Shown one piece after another: positions 10,780 through 23,780 of a stretch of 64,000 nt of DNA. The stretch covers positions 250,893-314,892 of the forward strand of contig NW_023365775.1 in NCBI RefSeq assembly GCF_000003815.2, in the 5' to 3' direction. This DNA comes from Branchiostoma floridae. Taxonomy: Eukaryota; Chordata; Leptocardii; Amphioxiformes; Branchiostomatidae. The notes beneath the pieces are model-generated. The model saw only the letters and a program-made list of their open reading frames with translations, was not told the DNA's origin and ran no database searches. A program made the translations under genes and the position numbers. The first letter of the stretch is position 1, and every line of letters starts with the position of its first letter.

Positions 10780-13700
10780 TTAAGCTGCAAAAGAAATGAT
10801 AATTAGTTGAAACCAAAGAAACAAAGGCATATAAATACAATAAGGTGTTAATAAGTTCATTATGACAGCTGCAAACGGCAATTATATTGCATTTGTGCTA
10901 TACTGACACATGCCAAGTTCTACCTTGATGGTTCTTTCGATTAATAAAGGACCATGTCACACTCATCCTACATTCAAAACCTTTGGTCATTCTTAAGAAA
11001 TCCTTGCACTTAAATTTAACTGTATTGTTATCAGCAGTGTTGTAAAGACTCAAGATGGCATTATTGTATTGTCGCAGTTAAAAGTTGAGTTCAAAACAAA
11101 AAATACAAACTTTAAGGTCCATCAAAAAGTAGTGACTTTGATTTTAATAGTATCATTTGTCACCAAATGAGATGACATTTGGCACAAAGGTTACAGGATA
11201 TATAACTTCTTTAGATTGAGATATTTAAATTGCTATTTGGATGTTTATGAGCGACTAAGTTGATCTCAACCCCGAAAGTCTGTCAGAAGATATTAAGTTC
11301 TACTACATTTGATCAATTTACAATTATTACTGTAGGATGCTTAATTTAGGATAAATATATCTATGGGCTGCATATCAGTTCTGATCCCTGAAACCCCCAA
11401 TAGTTCCTCTTGTACAGCTGTTCAGATGAAGTGAGGTAAGGGAATTATAGGCATTTGAACTCCTAGCCAAATACGTTTTTCATACGTTGCTCCACTACAG
11501 CGACGAAAAAAAAGAAAACTAGGTTGTATTTCAAAATTTAAAAAAGCATATACTTGTAGAGATAAGTATTTTGATATATGTCCAGTTTTACATACAATAG
11601 CTAAAATGTAGCTCTTTTAATTTGCACGTTAATTGCGATACTCTTTGTCCCCGACAGACTTTCAAAGGTGTAGTCAATTTGAAATAAGTTAGTTATGATA
11701 ATCTGGAAAACAAATTTAAATATTTACCTTCACATTCGTGCTTAATTTATCTCGATTCATGATAAAAAATGAGCGTGTTCTTAAATCAACGGCATTATTT
11801 TTCGAATGACCCTCGTGCAAAATCTTTGTCGAACTGTCACTGCCTGCTTTCGAAACGTACGACGTCGATGTCCTACGCCAAATATGACAAATACGACAAA
11901 TATGAAGTTCAGGAATACTCACGTATTTCACAAATGAAGCGGGAACGTTTCTTGCAGTTGACAAGAACCCACTTCTTGCGCACGCGGTGGATGAGAACGC
12001 AGTCCCTTTTCTTGTGACGCTTCGGTGGGCTGCGCTTGTTCCAGTTGCTGTAGTCGTTGGCGACGTCGAAATCCGTACCGTCGCTCCACTTGAAATTTTT
12101 CTCGTCACGGTCGTCTAGTCCAATCCAAAAGTTCCTATGTGATGGAAAAGAATAAAAAGAATTAGTTACTCCTTTTCAAGAGGTAGAAAGAAAGGTAGAA
12201 GCCATATACATCAAGGCACTCCAGCCATCAATGAACAGAGTCGACGTCGGTGGGCGTTATAAACTTCAAAGCACGTTTAACTGATATTGCTGAAGTATCC
12301 GCAAGATAACGTTCTAATATTAATATCACATGTATGTAACTCGTGAGAGTTCACGTTCCGCAAATATTGGTCATTATTGACCACGAAGAAGAAGACGACA
12401 GTGAAGATTTGATCCGTGTACATATTTGCGTTGGAAGAAAGTTAGGCATTGTACCGTGACTATTTTTTATTTATCAATAAGAAATTGTTTGTTTTTTTTG
12501 GAAATTTGAAGTTAATTTGGAAATTTCTACAGGAATTCACCGAAGAAGATGTTATGCAAGATCAAATAACTCCCATGCTTTTGGCGTAATATATTAGGCA
12601 TGGCGTTCACTCTCTTAGATATTAAAAACAAACCTTCGTGGCAGGGTATTAGTATAGAGATTCTCAAGCCACTGTTGTTTGGCAGAGTCCTTGATCATCA
12701 CAAGTCTGGCTTTGCGACTGTTGCAGAAGGTTTCGGCATCCGTGAAGCTTGTCCTGGTCATGGAGTACCAATGGCAATGGCCGTTGTAGACAGCGAACGT
12801 GTCCGTCGGGAAGATGGGGTTTTGGAGATGACAACCTAAAAACATCAGTAAACGACTTTTTGATATTAGTTAACGTTGCAGAATATCTCGGCAGTCGTGA
12901 AGTTAGCGGTGGTCATGGAGTACAAATGGCAACGGGCGTTGTAGAAAGCAATTGTGTTCATTGGAAAGTTTTGATATTCGTAAAAGGAAACTTCTGCATC
13001 TGCCTCATAAGGGGCAAAGTAGGGGCTAGGGGCAAAGTGGTTGGGGGGGGGGGGGTAGAATGACCACTGCAAAGTTTGATACAACCACATCGGGAAGGAC
13101 CCCTACTCTTTTCGATAGGTGTCATGGGTTCTATGACACGCTCTACGTATGCCTCTCCCCGACAACACACGGATTGGCAAAGCAGCCATCGATGATGTCT
13201 TTGAAGGAAATGTACTCATGGCGTCCTTGGGCATACTGAAAACTGACTAAAAGTACAACAGTAACTGTGCATGTACAACGATATAACTTAAGTGTTACCT
13301 GGACAAGACGCTCCCGTGTCGCAGAGACGTGTTTCCTGCGTTTGTCCGACGCAGTCTGCCCCACCGTTCGCTGGTGCAGGATTGTTGCAGGTTCTGTCCC
13401 GAGTCTCCGTCCCGACTCCACACGTCACACTACAACCAGACCAGGCGGCCCAGCTGGACCAATCACCATCAACTACAGGAAACAAATATCGATTCAACTA
13501 TATCCCGCAACAAAATAACATCCGAAAATAATTTCATCAGGTTGGTAGAATTTTCTCTTACACAACCAGTTTATCTCACCTGCTGACGTTTCGATGTCTG
13601 CCAGACATCTTCGTCAGAGCTTCTAACTGGAGTTCTGCTTCTCGCCGATGTGGCGCTTTTGCGGCGAGAACACTATCCCAAACGTGGCTAAGCTTGTACC

Positions 13701-16700
13701 CCCCCCCCCCCACCTACATCGGCTACATATAGCGGTGAGAAGCAGAACTCCAGTTAGAAGCTCTGAGGAAGATGTCTGGCAGACATCGAAACGTCGGCAG
13801 GTGAGATAAACTGGCTGTGTAAGAGAAAATCGTTATGTCCAACAAAAAATAAATAAAAACGCCCCTCGGGAACGTAAACTTGTCCGTTGCCATGGTAATG
13901 GAAGAAAGGTTGACGGCAAAATCACCGATTTGCATGTAGAGGACTGTATTGCTCTATTTTCATTCACAGTTCACTTAAGAGATGTATCTTGAACGAGATA
14001 TCTTAGTGTTACCTGGACAAGACACCCCAGTGTCACAGTTTCGTGTCCCTTCTGCTAGTCCGACGCAGTCTGCCCCACCGTTCGCTGGTGCAGGGTTGGT
14101 GCAGGTTCTGACCCGAGTCTCCGTCCCAACTCCACACGTCACACTACAGGCAGGCCATGGGCCCCAACTGGACCAATCGCCATCAACTACAGGAAACAAA
14201 TATCGATTCAACTATATCCTGCAAAGTACGATACAACAAAAATAACAATAGAAAAACCCCTCGGGAACGTACACTTGTCCAAGGTACACGGCAAAAGCAC
14301 ATCAAGTAATGTACTGCTTTGTTTTCATTCACACTTCTCGTAAGAGATGTGCCTTGAAAATGGCGGAATGTTACTTTTTGGTAGAAGAACACAGTATTTT
14401 TTTGGTAGAAGAACGATCAATGATGTAGGCGTAAAAATGTAGTGCGGCCGAAATCTGGGAGCGTCTGAAAACACTGTAACGTGAAAGATGGCAGGACATG
14501 AGCTTTGCTCTATGGCAGTATAACGAGACGACTTTCAGATCGTACGTATAAGATCGTGGTGTTTGCCCATTCCGTGCATCAATGTGCGTGACCTTTACAG
14601 CTGACTCCCTCTTCGAGTCGGCTGCAATTCCACATGGCTCAAAAAGGCCTTGGGGGGGAGGGGGGAGTTGATTTGGTCAGTTATACCCTGGACTTTAACA
14701 TACTAGTTTGTCGTACCTGAAAAATGAACTCTACTATGATTTTATCAGCGTCAACAGTGGCTCTTGGGAAACATCTGGGAGATTACTTTCTTTTTTTACT
14801 TCTGGCGGTGATAATTTGATACAAAACATGTGCTACAAATGTTGTTACAAACATGTCAATCATTGAGGCGACACTGCGTATAATTGCACATACCTATAGT
14901 TATCTGACAGATGAATCCCCTGGTGTCGCTACACTGTATATCATTCCAGATGTGCGCGGTACCAACAACTATGACGCAGTCTTCGTCACCACCTTCATCG
15001 TTCGGTTCACCGGGGTTCCAGTTGTTATAGCCGGTTGATGCCAGGGTTTGGCCGTCTTCAAACACCCATTGACCTTCGTCGTTGCGGTCAGTCAACCCGA
15101 TCCAGCGTACATCGGTTGTTCCTCCCAGCTCGTTGATGAAAGTGTTGGTCGCGCTGTCCTTCGGCATGGCCAACAGGCCCCAGTCTTCCGCACACGTCTG
15201 TCTGGCCTCATCGTACGTCTTCTGCTCAGCAAAGTCCTTGTAGCAACCCGTGTTAAACCTGACATAGCCTGCTGGACACGCTGTAGAAAAAAAATAAAAC
15301 GACAGTAGATGGCTTGATGACAGATGTATATACCATACACCAACTGCCTTCAAGTATACAAATACGACTTATCTAACCACGTTACATCCACTAACATCAT
15401 AATATTTGTTTGATTTACAAAGGCTCGATACAAAGTTAACACGACTGTCGGCAGTGGAAAGAAAAAAAAAATAGAATTACAAATTCCTAGAATAAGAATT
15501 TTATGACCTGTACTGGAACTCATGGCAGTGTACACATCGTAGGCAGTGAGATGCGTGAAATTGTGTTTGGGACATTTGTCGAATGGGTAAACAATAGAAT
15601 ACTTGCGATGCGTTCGCTTCAGGCTTAAAACCTTCGGACATTTTTTTTTCTCTTTGTTCAATATGTTCTAGTTAAGAATTGTGAGTGGCGGATTCCTAAT
15701 CTTTGAGTTCCACTACGGGTGTAGTGTAAAGGCCAGAGCTTTTACAATTCCATCAAGACTAATTGGCTTTTTTACATTGGAGTCTGTGGGTGATATTTTG
15801 ACACAGGAAATGGACAACATGTACAAACCAACTATTATAGAAAACGTATCACTAGAAATCGTCAATATGTAAACATGGCACATACCTAACTGACAAACGA
15901 ATCCCATAGGCCTTTCACACGGTACATCATACCAGTCGTGACCTGTATCAATAACTTCGACGCAGTCTTCGTTACCAGCGTTGTTCGGCTCACCGGAGCG
16001 CCAGTTGTTGTAGCCGGCTGATGCCAGGGTTTGGCCGTCGGCAAATACCCATTGACCTTCGGAGTTGGCGTCAGTCAAACCAATCCAACGTGGACCGGAT
16101 GTTCCTCCCAGCTCGTGGATGAAAGTGTTGGTCGCGTTGTCTTTCGGCATGGCCAGCAGTCCCCCGTCTGTTTCGCAAGTCTGTCTGGCTTCCTCATACG
16201 TTATCTCCTCGGCAAAGTCCTTGTAGCAAACTCCATGAAAACTTGTGTAGCCTGGTGCATGACACACAAGTTCTGTACAAACAATTAACGATTTTAGGTG
16301 ACCGAAGACAGGTTTTCTTCATCACCAACAAATTAAAATTTTGAGCTGTTGCAATTATAATAATAATTCTATAGTCCTTCAGGCGTCACTTATGGCAAAG
16401 TTGATTTGAATTTCAAATAGATATATTCTTGAATTGGGGAAAGAATATGCCATATGTGAGATAGTCGTGCTGAATGGGACGAAAAGGGTTCATAGCGCAA
16501 CATCTCACTCGTATTTTGTTTTCAAACAAGTCGTATAGCCTGATGTTACAATTATGAACTTCTGTGACCGCTGTATCACTGATATTGCATTCAGTGTTAA
16601 CGCTGGTTCATTTGATTCACAGCTGGTGTCTTTAGATCTAGGTCAAAAGGTCAACATAATACAGCTGGAATTATTGGGCTATTGGAAAACAAGACTGGTT

Positions 16701-19700
16701 TCATGAAGATAGCTTAAGTGAATCTGATGATAGACGAAGGGAGATGCTAACTATGTAAAAAAAGAGCTAATTTGCATAATTGATGAAATCCGATGCATTC
16801 TTTGATAGTACAGGTTGCACTATGTGTCATCTGTCACTGAGAAAGAAAGGTATATCGATAAATATCAATTATGCAAATAAGAACATCATTTGAATGATAA
16901 ATGAGAAGAAACTTTAATACTATGTTGGTAATCGATAGGAATTTTTACCATCGCCAAAAACAGTTTACGGTATGTCTTTGGTTGTGCCATGGTGGAGTGG
17001 CTACAGTGTGGTTATGTATGTACATGTATGTCATCAGAATTTATAAAAAAGCTAAGTGAGACCTTAGACTTACAGTCCCGAATAAAGACACTATCCATAA
17101 CACGTCTTGATTATTTGGCGAAGGTATGTTTTGGTGATTAATTATCTTTTGCATGATTAATTTGGACATCTATATTTGCAGGAGGACTCGAATGAATGTA
17201 AAATATGTGGTTTATGGCAAGTGGAACCCTAACAGATATCAATAATGCTTAAACGTTCCTAATTTGCATAATTGTTGCAAAAATACCATCCATAACTAGC
17301 AGATGATTGAAATGTCAAAAGTTTAACTAGTTAAAGTCCGTTAAAGGTGCATTTTGTTTAGCATTGATGTTGATGTGGAAGTCATTTCCACAATCAGATT
17401 ATGCCATGGAGATAAAATGTGTCCGAATCCCTAATGGCGAAGGAAACAACGCACCCGTGTAAGAGAACTCGAACCCCCGACCCGCAATGCTGCCGTCAGA
17501 GGTAAACCTCACGAACATCTGGTTAGATGTGCTGGTGATGGGGTTGACTGACGACAACTGTCCGGTTAAGCTGGGAATCAAAATAAAGGATTATTGTTTC
17601 TGTTTGTGTTGCCATGGCCATTGAATATGGAAGCTTTGGATTTTTTATTCTAAAGCTACTATCGCTCTCTTGATTCTGCAGCTACTCTCACTCTCAACTC
17701 TCACTCTCTGCATTATCAAAACTTCTCTACTCGGGATAAAGCTCTTTGGCCGTTCAAGACATTACCTCTGTAATTCTGTAGTACCATCACTGCCTCCATC
17801 GTAGATGGTCAAAAAGTCGAAACCGTCCTCGAGGTCGAAGCTGTCAATCGAAAGAAGAACCGTGCTTCCTTCTGGCACAGTGATCGTCCAGTCACAGGTC
17901 TCATCGTTGCCGTAGTTATCGGGGTAGTTGGGTGACGTCACAGTACCTCCAGGGGGAGCCGTCAGGACACCTCCACATCCTGGAGCACTGGTCGGTGATT
18001 CTATGTGTGGCGGGGATACATGATATAAACGGTCAACTGCAATATGTATATTAAAGGTCAGAATTTCTCCAACTCTGTCGTCTTTTTTTCAGTTTACACG
18101 GATATCCACATGACTTTTGCTTGTCAAAAGTCATTTTGATTTTATTCTGGCCCAGGGATTTGTATTACACTGTATGTCAACCCGCCAATATTTCTTGGTG
18201 GTAACAAGATTTCCATAATTCAATGTCGTTTGTTCAGTGTGTATTTTCGTCCCATTTTATTTTGAAGGCAGGTAAAATACTTATATTGAATTTAACAACA
18301 ACAAAAATTCCTCATATATGAAAAAAAGGTTAAATTTTGGTCACCTAGCGACTTGTTACGGTACTGCAATTAAATATTTTAACATTTCGAGTTATGGATC
18401 TGCTATGGTCTGCTATGATAACTCATGAAGGATATGTTGACGGTTCGTCAGTATTTTTACGTAGGTAGCCTAATTATAAGTGATAACGCACATGATATAT
18501 TTATAACCTTCGCCAAAAAGGTTATATTTTGGGTAGAAAAATTGTGTTTTATCTTTATATGTAGGTCTACAGCATATATATCGAGAAGTGGAGTATGGAT
18601 TTTCATGATATTTGGATTTTGAGTAGCGGTTGCGAAAAGGAAGGTCGAAAACAACAGCCTTATCAATTGAAACTGTAACACGTAGACAGAAGTTTATTTA
18701 TCATCACTTTGAAATCTCTTTTTAAATAGGCACCGATACGTAGCAAAATACAACTCAAATCAATTTGTGTACTTAATTGCTTTTCTAAGTTGTCAATCTT
18801 AATATGTTACAGCAGTAAAAAAAAATTGATTCACCAAGACAGGGCACCCCCGTGTCGCATTGCCTTGTCTCCTGGGTTTCTCCGACACAGTCTGGTGCAG
18901 GATTGGTACAGGTTCTGTCCCGAGTCTCCGTCCCGACTCCACACGTCACGCTACAGCCAGACCAGGCGGTCCAGTTGGACCAACCGTCATCAACTACATA
19001 GTATATGAAGAAAGACGGTATTTGAAGAAAAAAAATGTTGTGCAGGTTTCTATTGTACAGGTGGTGCGAGATTAATGTTTATACAGATGATTCGCTCCAG
19101 ATGCCCCAGTCTGTGCCTTGGGACTTTCAATGGGCTACTTAGGGTCACCATTGTCAATCGACCTTGAGGCGATTAATCTCCTAAAAAAACATCCCTTTCA
19201 CCCATATGAGGATGAATTCCACTTTGTCATGGATTATTCTAAAATTAGTTGCTGTCATACATTGTACCGTGTGCAATTGTCGTGCAATAAAGTTCATCTA
19301 TTCATTCATATACTGTAACGGCATAGACAGTCCACATCAGAGACAAGGGGTGTCTATGACAGCAACGAAAAGTTGATGATATGGATACATGAGAAACAAG
19401 AGTTCGGAGACCTCATACCGCCATGAAATATTCTGATTATGCAAATGACTTGCACATATGCATAATTCATGTCTGATTATGTACACATTTATCTAACTAG
19501 CACAGGTCACAATGCTTACAATCCAATCATTTACTACTTGCTCTTAGAATAATTATGACACTTTCACGTTGATTATATAAATTGGTGTTTTAATTATTTG
19601 TATAATGGGCACCTGCTGATATTCCACCTGTCACGAATTACACGTTACATGTATTTGAGTCCTATAGTGTAAAATACTGTGCACATTGATTTTCTTCATA

Positions 19701-22338
19701 AAGTATGTAAGTTAAGTCCAAATTTGCATAATTTGCACTTCATTATGTACATCTCTGCTAAAGATACCAGCATGCTGAATATCCTGGAAATCTGTCCTTC
19801 CTATGTTCCGTTTTGCTCTTTGGAACATTTTGACCAGAATGCCCCTGCAGTTACAGAGCAAGCCGCTAGGGGGTACAAACATACATTTGTACATCACTTC
19901 TTCCTTACATCACAAGCTACCTGCCACCAAAAAAATCAAGACCATAGCATATCTAGCTCAAAAGATACACAAAAAAAATCAAAATTTAGCTGCAATACCA
20001 AGGTCACACACCATGGGGCCGAAAATCGACCCTGACCTTCGTTTTACAACACCTTCCCATATACGAAATATGATAGCAATCCATCCGGAGGTAATGGTGA
20101 CCACAAATATCCGGAAACACAAACACTCAGACAGACAGACACACTAAAAACTATACCTCCATTTTTCACGGAGAAAAAAAGTTCTAAGTAAGAGTAGTTG
20201 GTTAAAACAAGGAGATTAAAAGCAGAACTTCTCAAAATACCTCTGGCACAGAAGGCGTACTTGTCTTGCTGTCCATTACCAATGACGCACCAGCTTCCCG
20301 ACTCTGCGCCACAGGTGGCACCACTATTATAGTTGTTCATGAACTGGTACACGCCGTGCAGCTGTGAGCAGCCGCCTGGATTAGTACCACACAGCTGCTG
20401 GGATACTTCACCCATGGGAGCGCTACAGATCACCAAGCCTGTTTGGAAGCACGAGGAGGAGGAGAACGAGCAGGCGCTGTCCCCGGGACACGGCGTCACG
20501 TACCCCGCTGCCTCACACGTTGCCTTCACGTTGGCCGATGTCATCTCTCCGGTTACAGGTACCTTGTAGTAGTGCCAGCCATTGTAAGCTGTGAGATATG
20601 AGGTATCTCGTTCTATAAACAGATAAAGAAAAAAATGTTAACCAAAAACTCTGAAAAAATCACCTTGGACTTTGCCTTATTGCCCCCCCCATAAAATACT
20701 ATTCTGTAATATTACTGAGTTAGTCAAAAAGCACAAGCGTCAATTGATCGTATCCATCATACGTTGTTTCAATATGAATATGGAGATGTCCAAGTCATAA
20801 GTTCACACAATCCTGGTAAGTGTGCGAAGTCAAGTCAATGTATATTGTGCAGTAATTGTAACAATGAGTACAATGTTTAGCTGGGTCTGAGAAGTTGGCC
20901 AACAAGAGATGTAAACTTCAAAATACTTTGACATGTAAAGAACCACAGCTTACTATATTATGGTATTAGACATAGTATAAATGAGCCAAGGAACAAAACA
21001 TGAGCAGTAAATTTGTCGTTCCCTTCTTCAGTTATCCTACTTAGAATATTTTCAAAATAATGCCACTGCAGTTTCAGAGCAACCTGCTAGGGGGCCCAAA
21101 TGTACACCACATATCTTTTATGTCACAAGCTATCTGCCATCCAAAAATCAAGACAATAGCACATTCAGAAGATAAAAAACGAATTTTTGCTGCAGTACCA
21201 AGGTCACATATCAGGGGGCCCAACATTGACCTTGACCTTTGTCTTCCCAACACCTACCCTCAAACCAAATATCATCGTAATCCATTCAGAGATTCTTGAG
21301 TTATGCTCACTACAAAAATCTGGTCACACAGACAGACACACAAACAGACAAACCCAAAACTATATCTACATTTTTTATAGAGATAAATATCATTACAATT
21401 ACGTGTTCTGTTCTGGAGATATTGCCGGAAACTCCCCTTCTACACACTCCCATGCCACTGTAAACATAAAACAGATGTCACAGCTGTCCCCATTAAGACG
21501 ACCAGATCACTCCATATCAAGAAAAGGGGTGAAACTACTACTGAAATCAGTACACAGTATTCTACTGGGCCGCCGCTTAAAACGTGTTAGGAACGCGCCT
21601 GTGTGAAGAAAGGTGTATTTCGGTAATCATGTTTTAACCATACCACGGTGAGGATTTGGGTTTATTATTTACTGGCTAAAGAGGATGGGGAGTAAGAGAC
21701 GTTAAAACCATTGACCCCGCACCTGGATGCTGCCTCTTGCACATGTGTCCTTCGCAGCGAATAGCCTTTATCAATATCCTGAGAAGGATTCGTCAGCCAA
21801 TCAGCTAGCCTGATATATTTTGGGGGAGTCTATTCATGTACGTTTTATATGCTTCAATCCATAGTTTAGGTCTGTACATATTGAGTGAAGATAAGGACAT
21901 CCTCGGGACATGTTCGGTGCTAAAAGATGGGCGTGGCCTTAATCTAGTTACGTCACATTTCCAAACCGGGGCCCGGCCGGGATATTTAAATACACCAAAA
22001 ATTAAAACGTATACCTAGAAATATACACAAATTACGCCCATGAATCGTATGTTGATATTTTGTGTACTTTGATGTCTTTTGTATCATTCTTATCCCTCCT
22101 TAAAGCTGTAGGCCCGGGCCCCCGGCTTGGACCTCCCGACCTTCCGCCCACCATGTTTGGGTAGTGAGCGCAATATTTGGGGAATCGGATATGTTGTTTG
22201 TCGTTTAAGAGATAATGGGCCTCTCTATAGAGGTCTGAAAATGTTTTTGAAGGTGACGTTACCTTGGGCATTCACTGTAGCAGTCGTTACGATCAGCACC
22301 AGGGCCGTCCACTTCCAGAACCCTGGTGTACACGCCAT
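10780..22338 (-). CDS. Secreted mosaic C-type lectin with TSP1, CUB and three CTLD modules
   Basis: Minus-strand gene, about 832 residues. Exons: 22263-22338 (signal peptide), 20241-20612 (Cys-rich module, 26-149), 18835-18993 (TSP1, 150-202), 17766-18000 plus 17455-17570 (CUB, 203-319), 15886-16272 (CTLD1), 14894-15280 (CTLD2), 14013-14186 and 13299-13472 (TSP1 pair), 12634-12835 plus 11923-12134 (CTLD3), and 10780-10784 with the stop. All junctions are GT-AG; module borders are phase 1 and the sum stays in frame. TSP1 repeats keep [16 protein letters not shown]2 has EPN and WND, the pattern of calcium-dependent mannose-type sugar binding; CTLD1 has EPN but WYD; CTLD3 lacks both and is very basic. 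The Cys-rich module begins [16 protein letters not shown] and is not assigned to a named family. Likely an extracellular recognition protein; ligand unknown. Less certain: that all exons join in one transcript, and the tiny last exon. Confidence 0.8.
12872..12970 (-). pseudogene. Decayed partial duplicate of a CTLD exon
   Basis: Reads [18 protein letters not shown] then [13 protein letters not shown]. This closely matches the start of CTLD3 ([18 protein letters not shown] then [13 protein letters not shown]) encoded at 12634-12835. Similarity stops at FCN, where the working exon continues [11 protein letters not shown]. The fragment lacks the second half of the exon and looks like an abandoned tandem duplicate. 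Confidence 0.7.
13143..13246 (-). pseudogene. Possible relic exon between TSP1 and CTLD3
   Basis: After the acceptor-like TTTTAG at 13247-13252 the phase-1 frame is open through [13 protein letters not shown], then meets a stop at 13143-13145. No phase-1 donor was found before the stop. The GCFANPC end recalls the first half of an EGF-like module, but this is weak. The joined transcript reads through without it. Confidence 0.25.
13550..13830. mobile_element. 281-bp foldback MITE between two TSP1 exons
   Basis: The arms are 13550-13650 and 13730-13830. They start ATTTTCTCTTACACA and are near-perfect inverted complements, both containing GACGTTTCGATGTCTGCCAG. The centre carries a poly-C run. 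The homologous intron flank at 14215-14280 lacks the element, so it inserted after the TSP1 exon duplication. No target-site duplication was recognised. Confidence 0.85.
16280..17440. other. AT-rich intron of the mosaic lectin
   Basis: No exon was found between the CUB and CTLD1 exons. The stretch contains several ATTTGCAT/ATGCAAAT (octamer-like) motifs near 16770, 16870 and 17270. They seem to belong to a dispersed AT-rich repeat that also occurs near 19440, 19720 and 54100. Family and function are unknown. Confidence 0.4.
18500..18622 (+). repeat. Dispersed repeat with ATAACCTT hairpin
   Basis: Starts with the inverted repeat ATAACCTT-CGCCAAA-AAGGTTAT and continues with a GGGTAGAAAAATTG block and ATGATATTTGG. 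It resembles the 5' part of the copy near 8270-8400, so it may be a truncated member of family B. Confidence 0.45.
19780..20165 (+). repeat. Dispersed repeat, family B (plus copy)
   Basis: Contains CTGCAGTTACAGAGCAAGCC, CTAGGGGGTACAAACAT, TACCAAGGTCACA, ATCCGGAAACACA, a run of ACAGACAG and a terminal CCTCCATTTTTCACGGAG hairpin. The layout matches 21055-21395 block by block. It lies in an intron of the lectin gene. Confidence 0.75.
21055..21395 (+). repeat. Dispersed repeat, family B (plus copy 2)
   Basis: Same order of blocks as 19780-20165 (CTGCAGTTTCAGAGCAACC, CTAGGGGGCCC, TACCAAGGTCACATATC, ACAGACAGACACAC, then an AT-rich end). The copy is more diverged at the final hairpin. Confidence 0.75.
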
Positions 22339-22539
22339 GGTGTCGGTGTACATCACCTGTTAGTAAACACAAATCACAAATAAATTATTGAAACTTACAA
22401 CTCTGCAACATCGCCATCACTCGTATCAACTAGAAAGGCCGACATTTGCTTGAAAGCAAATACAGCATATTTCAGCCATCTCCCTTATGCAACAATAGGC
22501 CTTGAGGTCGTTGACCCCTTTGGCCATTGGAAAATGACC

Positions 22540-23245
22540 CCAAAAATTCCCAAATATATCATTTTAAAATGTTCCATGCCGAAAATTATACATGGGTCAT
22601 TTGGATAGATATCTAGAGCACCCCTTTACCAAATTTCGGATCATTTGGTTGTAAAACGAGGGAACAGGAGCCAAAAATGTCCTATTTTTGTCAAAAAATG
22701 GCCATGAAATCGCAATATTAAGCATTATGTTGTACTGTATGGAAAAACTGTTATTGAATTTATGTGCACATAATTGAAGGGCACTTTTATACCGAATTTC
22801 AGGTCATTCGGTTGTAAAACGAGGGTACAGGAGGCAAAAATGTGCTTTTTTTGTAAAAAAAAAATGGCCAAAAATCGCAAAATTAAGCATTTTGTTGTAC
22901 CGTATGCCAAAACGGTTATTAAATCTGGGTGGTCATATGATCAGGGCACCTCTGTACCAAATTTCATGTCATTCGGCTGTAATACCAGGGTACAGGAGCC
23001 CAAAATATACATAAAAATTGACAAAAACCTCAATAAAATCATTTTAAAGGCAGATATGAAAAAAAATTTAAAAAAAAACGCCTGAGGTTATTAGCCTACT
23101 CTACCTTTGTGCCAAATTTCAAGTCAATCGGTTTAAAAACGGCGGAGTTGATTCGATTTGAAGATTTGCCAGGAGAAAGAAAGAAACATTACGAATATAA
23201 TATATTTCACCATACCTATGGTTTTGCTGAAATATAATGAAATGT
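22540..23245 (+). repeat. Dispersed repeat, family A (copy 2, with internal tandem units)
   Basis: The right end (22954-23240) is nearly the same as 1-296. To its left, about three diverged units of roughly 150 bases repeat the block ATTTCAGGTCATTCGGTTGT...GAGGGTACAGGAG. It lies upstream of the lectin signal-peptide exon, inside the long first intron. Confidence 0.75.
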
Positions 23246-23275
23246 AACTCCGATCCCTCACGCTATTGTATCGGC

Positions 23276-23780
23276 AGGTGGCGCTGTCGAGCAGGTCTGT
23301 AAAGGTAATCCTATCTCTTTCCCATGGGCCCAACCGAGGTGACTACTACAAGAAAGTTGGCGAATCACCCGACCTTCGCCCGAACAAAAACAAAGAAGAA
23401 CCCGCATGTTCGGCGCTAAAGATATGCGTGGTCTAAATCTGGTATTAGCCGGTATTAGCGTCCAAAGTGACGTAGATGTGAACATAATAGCGATGAAATC
23501 CGAGACAAAACACCAGTATTATCGTCCGAAGTAACGTAGATTTCAACAGTATAACAGTTAAATCCGCGATTAAACACCAGTATAGCGATGAAATCCGCGA
23601 CCAAAACATTAGTAATAGTTACCAAAGAAACGTAGATTTTAACAGTGTAGCAATGAAATCCGCGACCAAACGCTAGTATAGCGATGAAATCCACGACCAA
23701 AATATCACTATTAGTTACCGAAATAACGTAGATTTCAACAGTATAACAATTAAGTAGTCTTTTTTGTGATTTGACTGTGA
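23276..23780 (+). repeat. Minisatellite array 1 in the lectin first intron (family C)
   Basis: After a block shared with 23982-24018 and with 24684-24800, units of about 45-100 bases alternate GATGAAATCCGCGACCAAA with GTTACCRAARTRACGTAGAT. Each GATTTCA...TGAAATC pair can form a short hairpin. A second array lies at 24684-25190. Confidence 0.7.
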
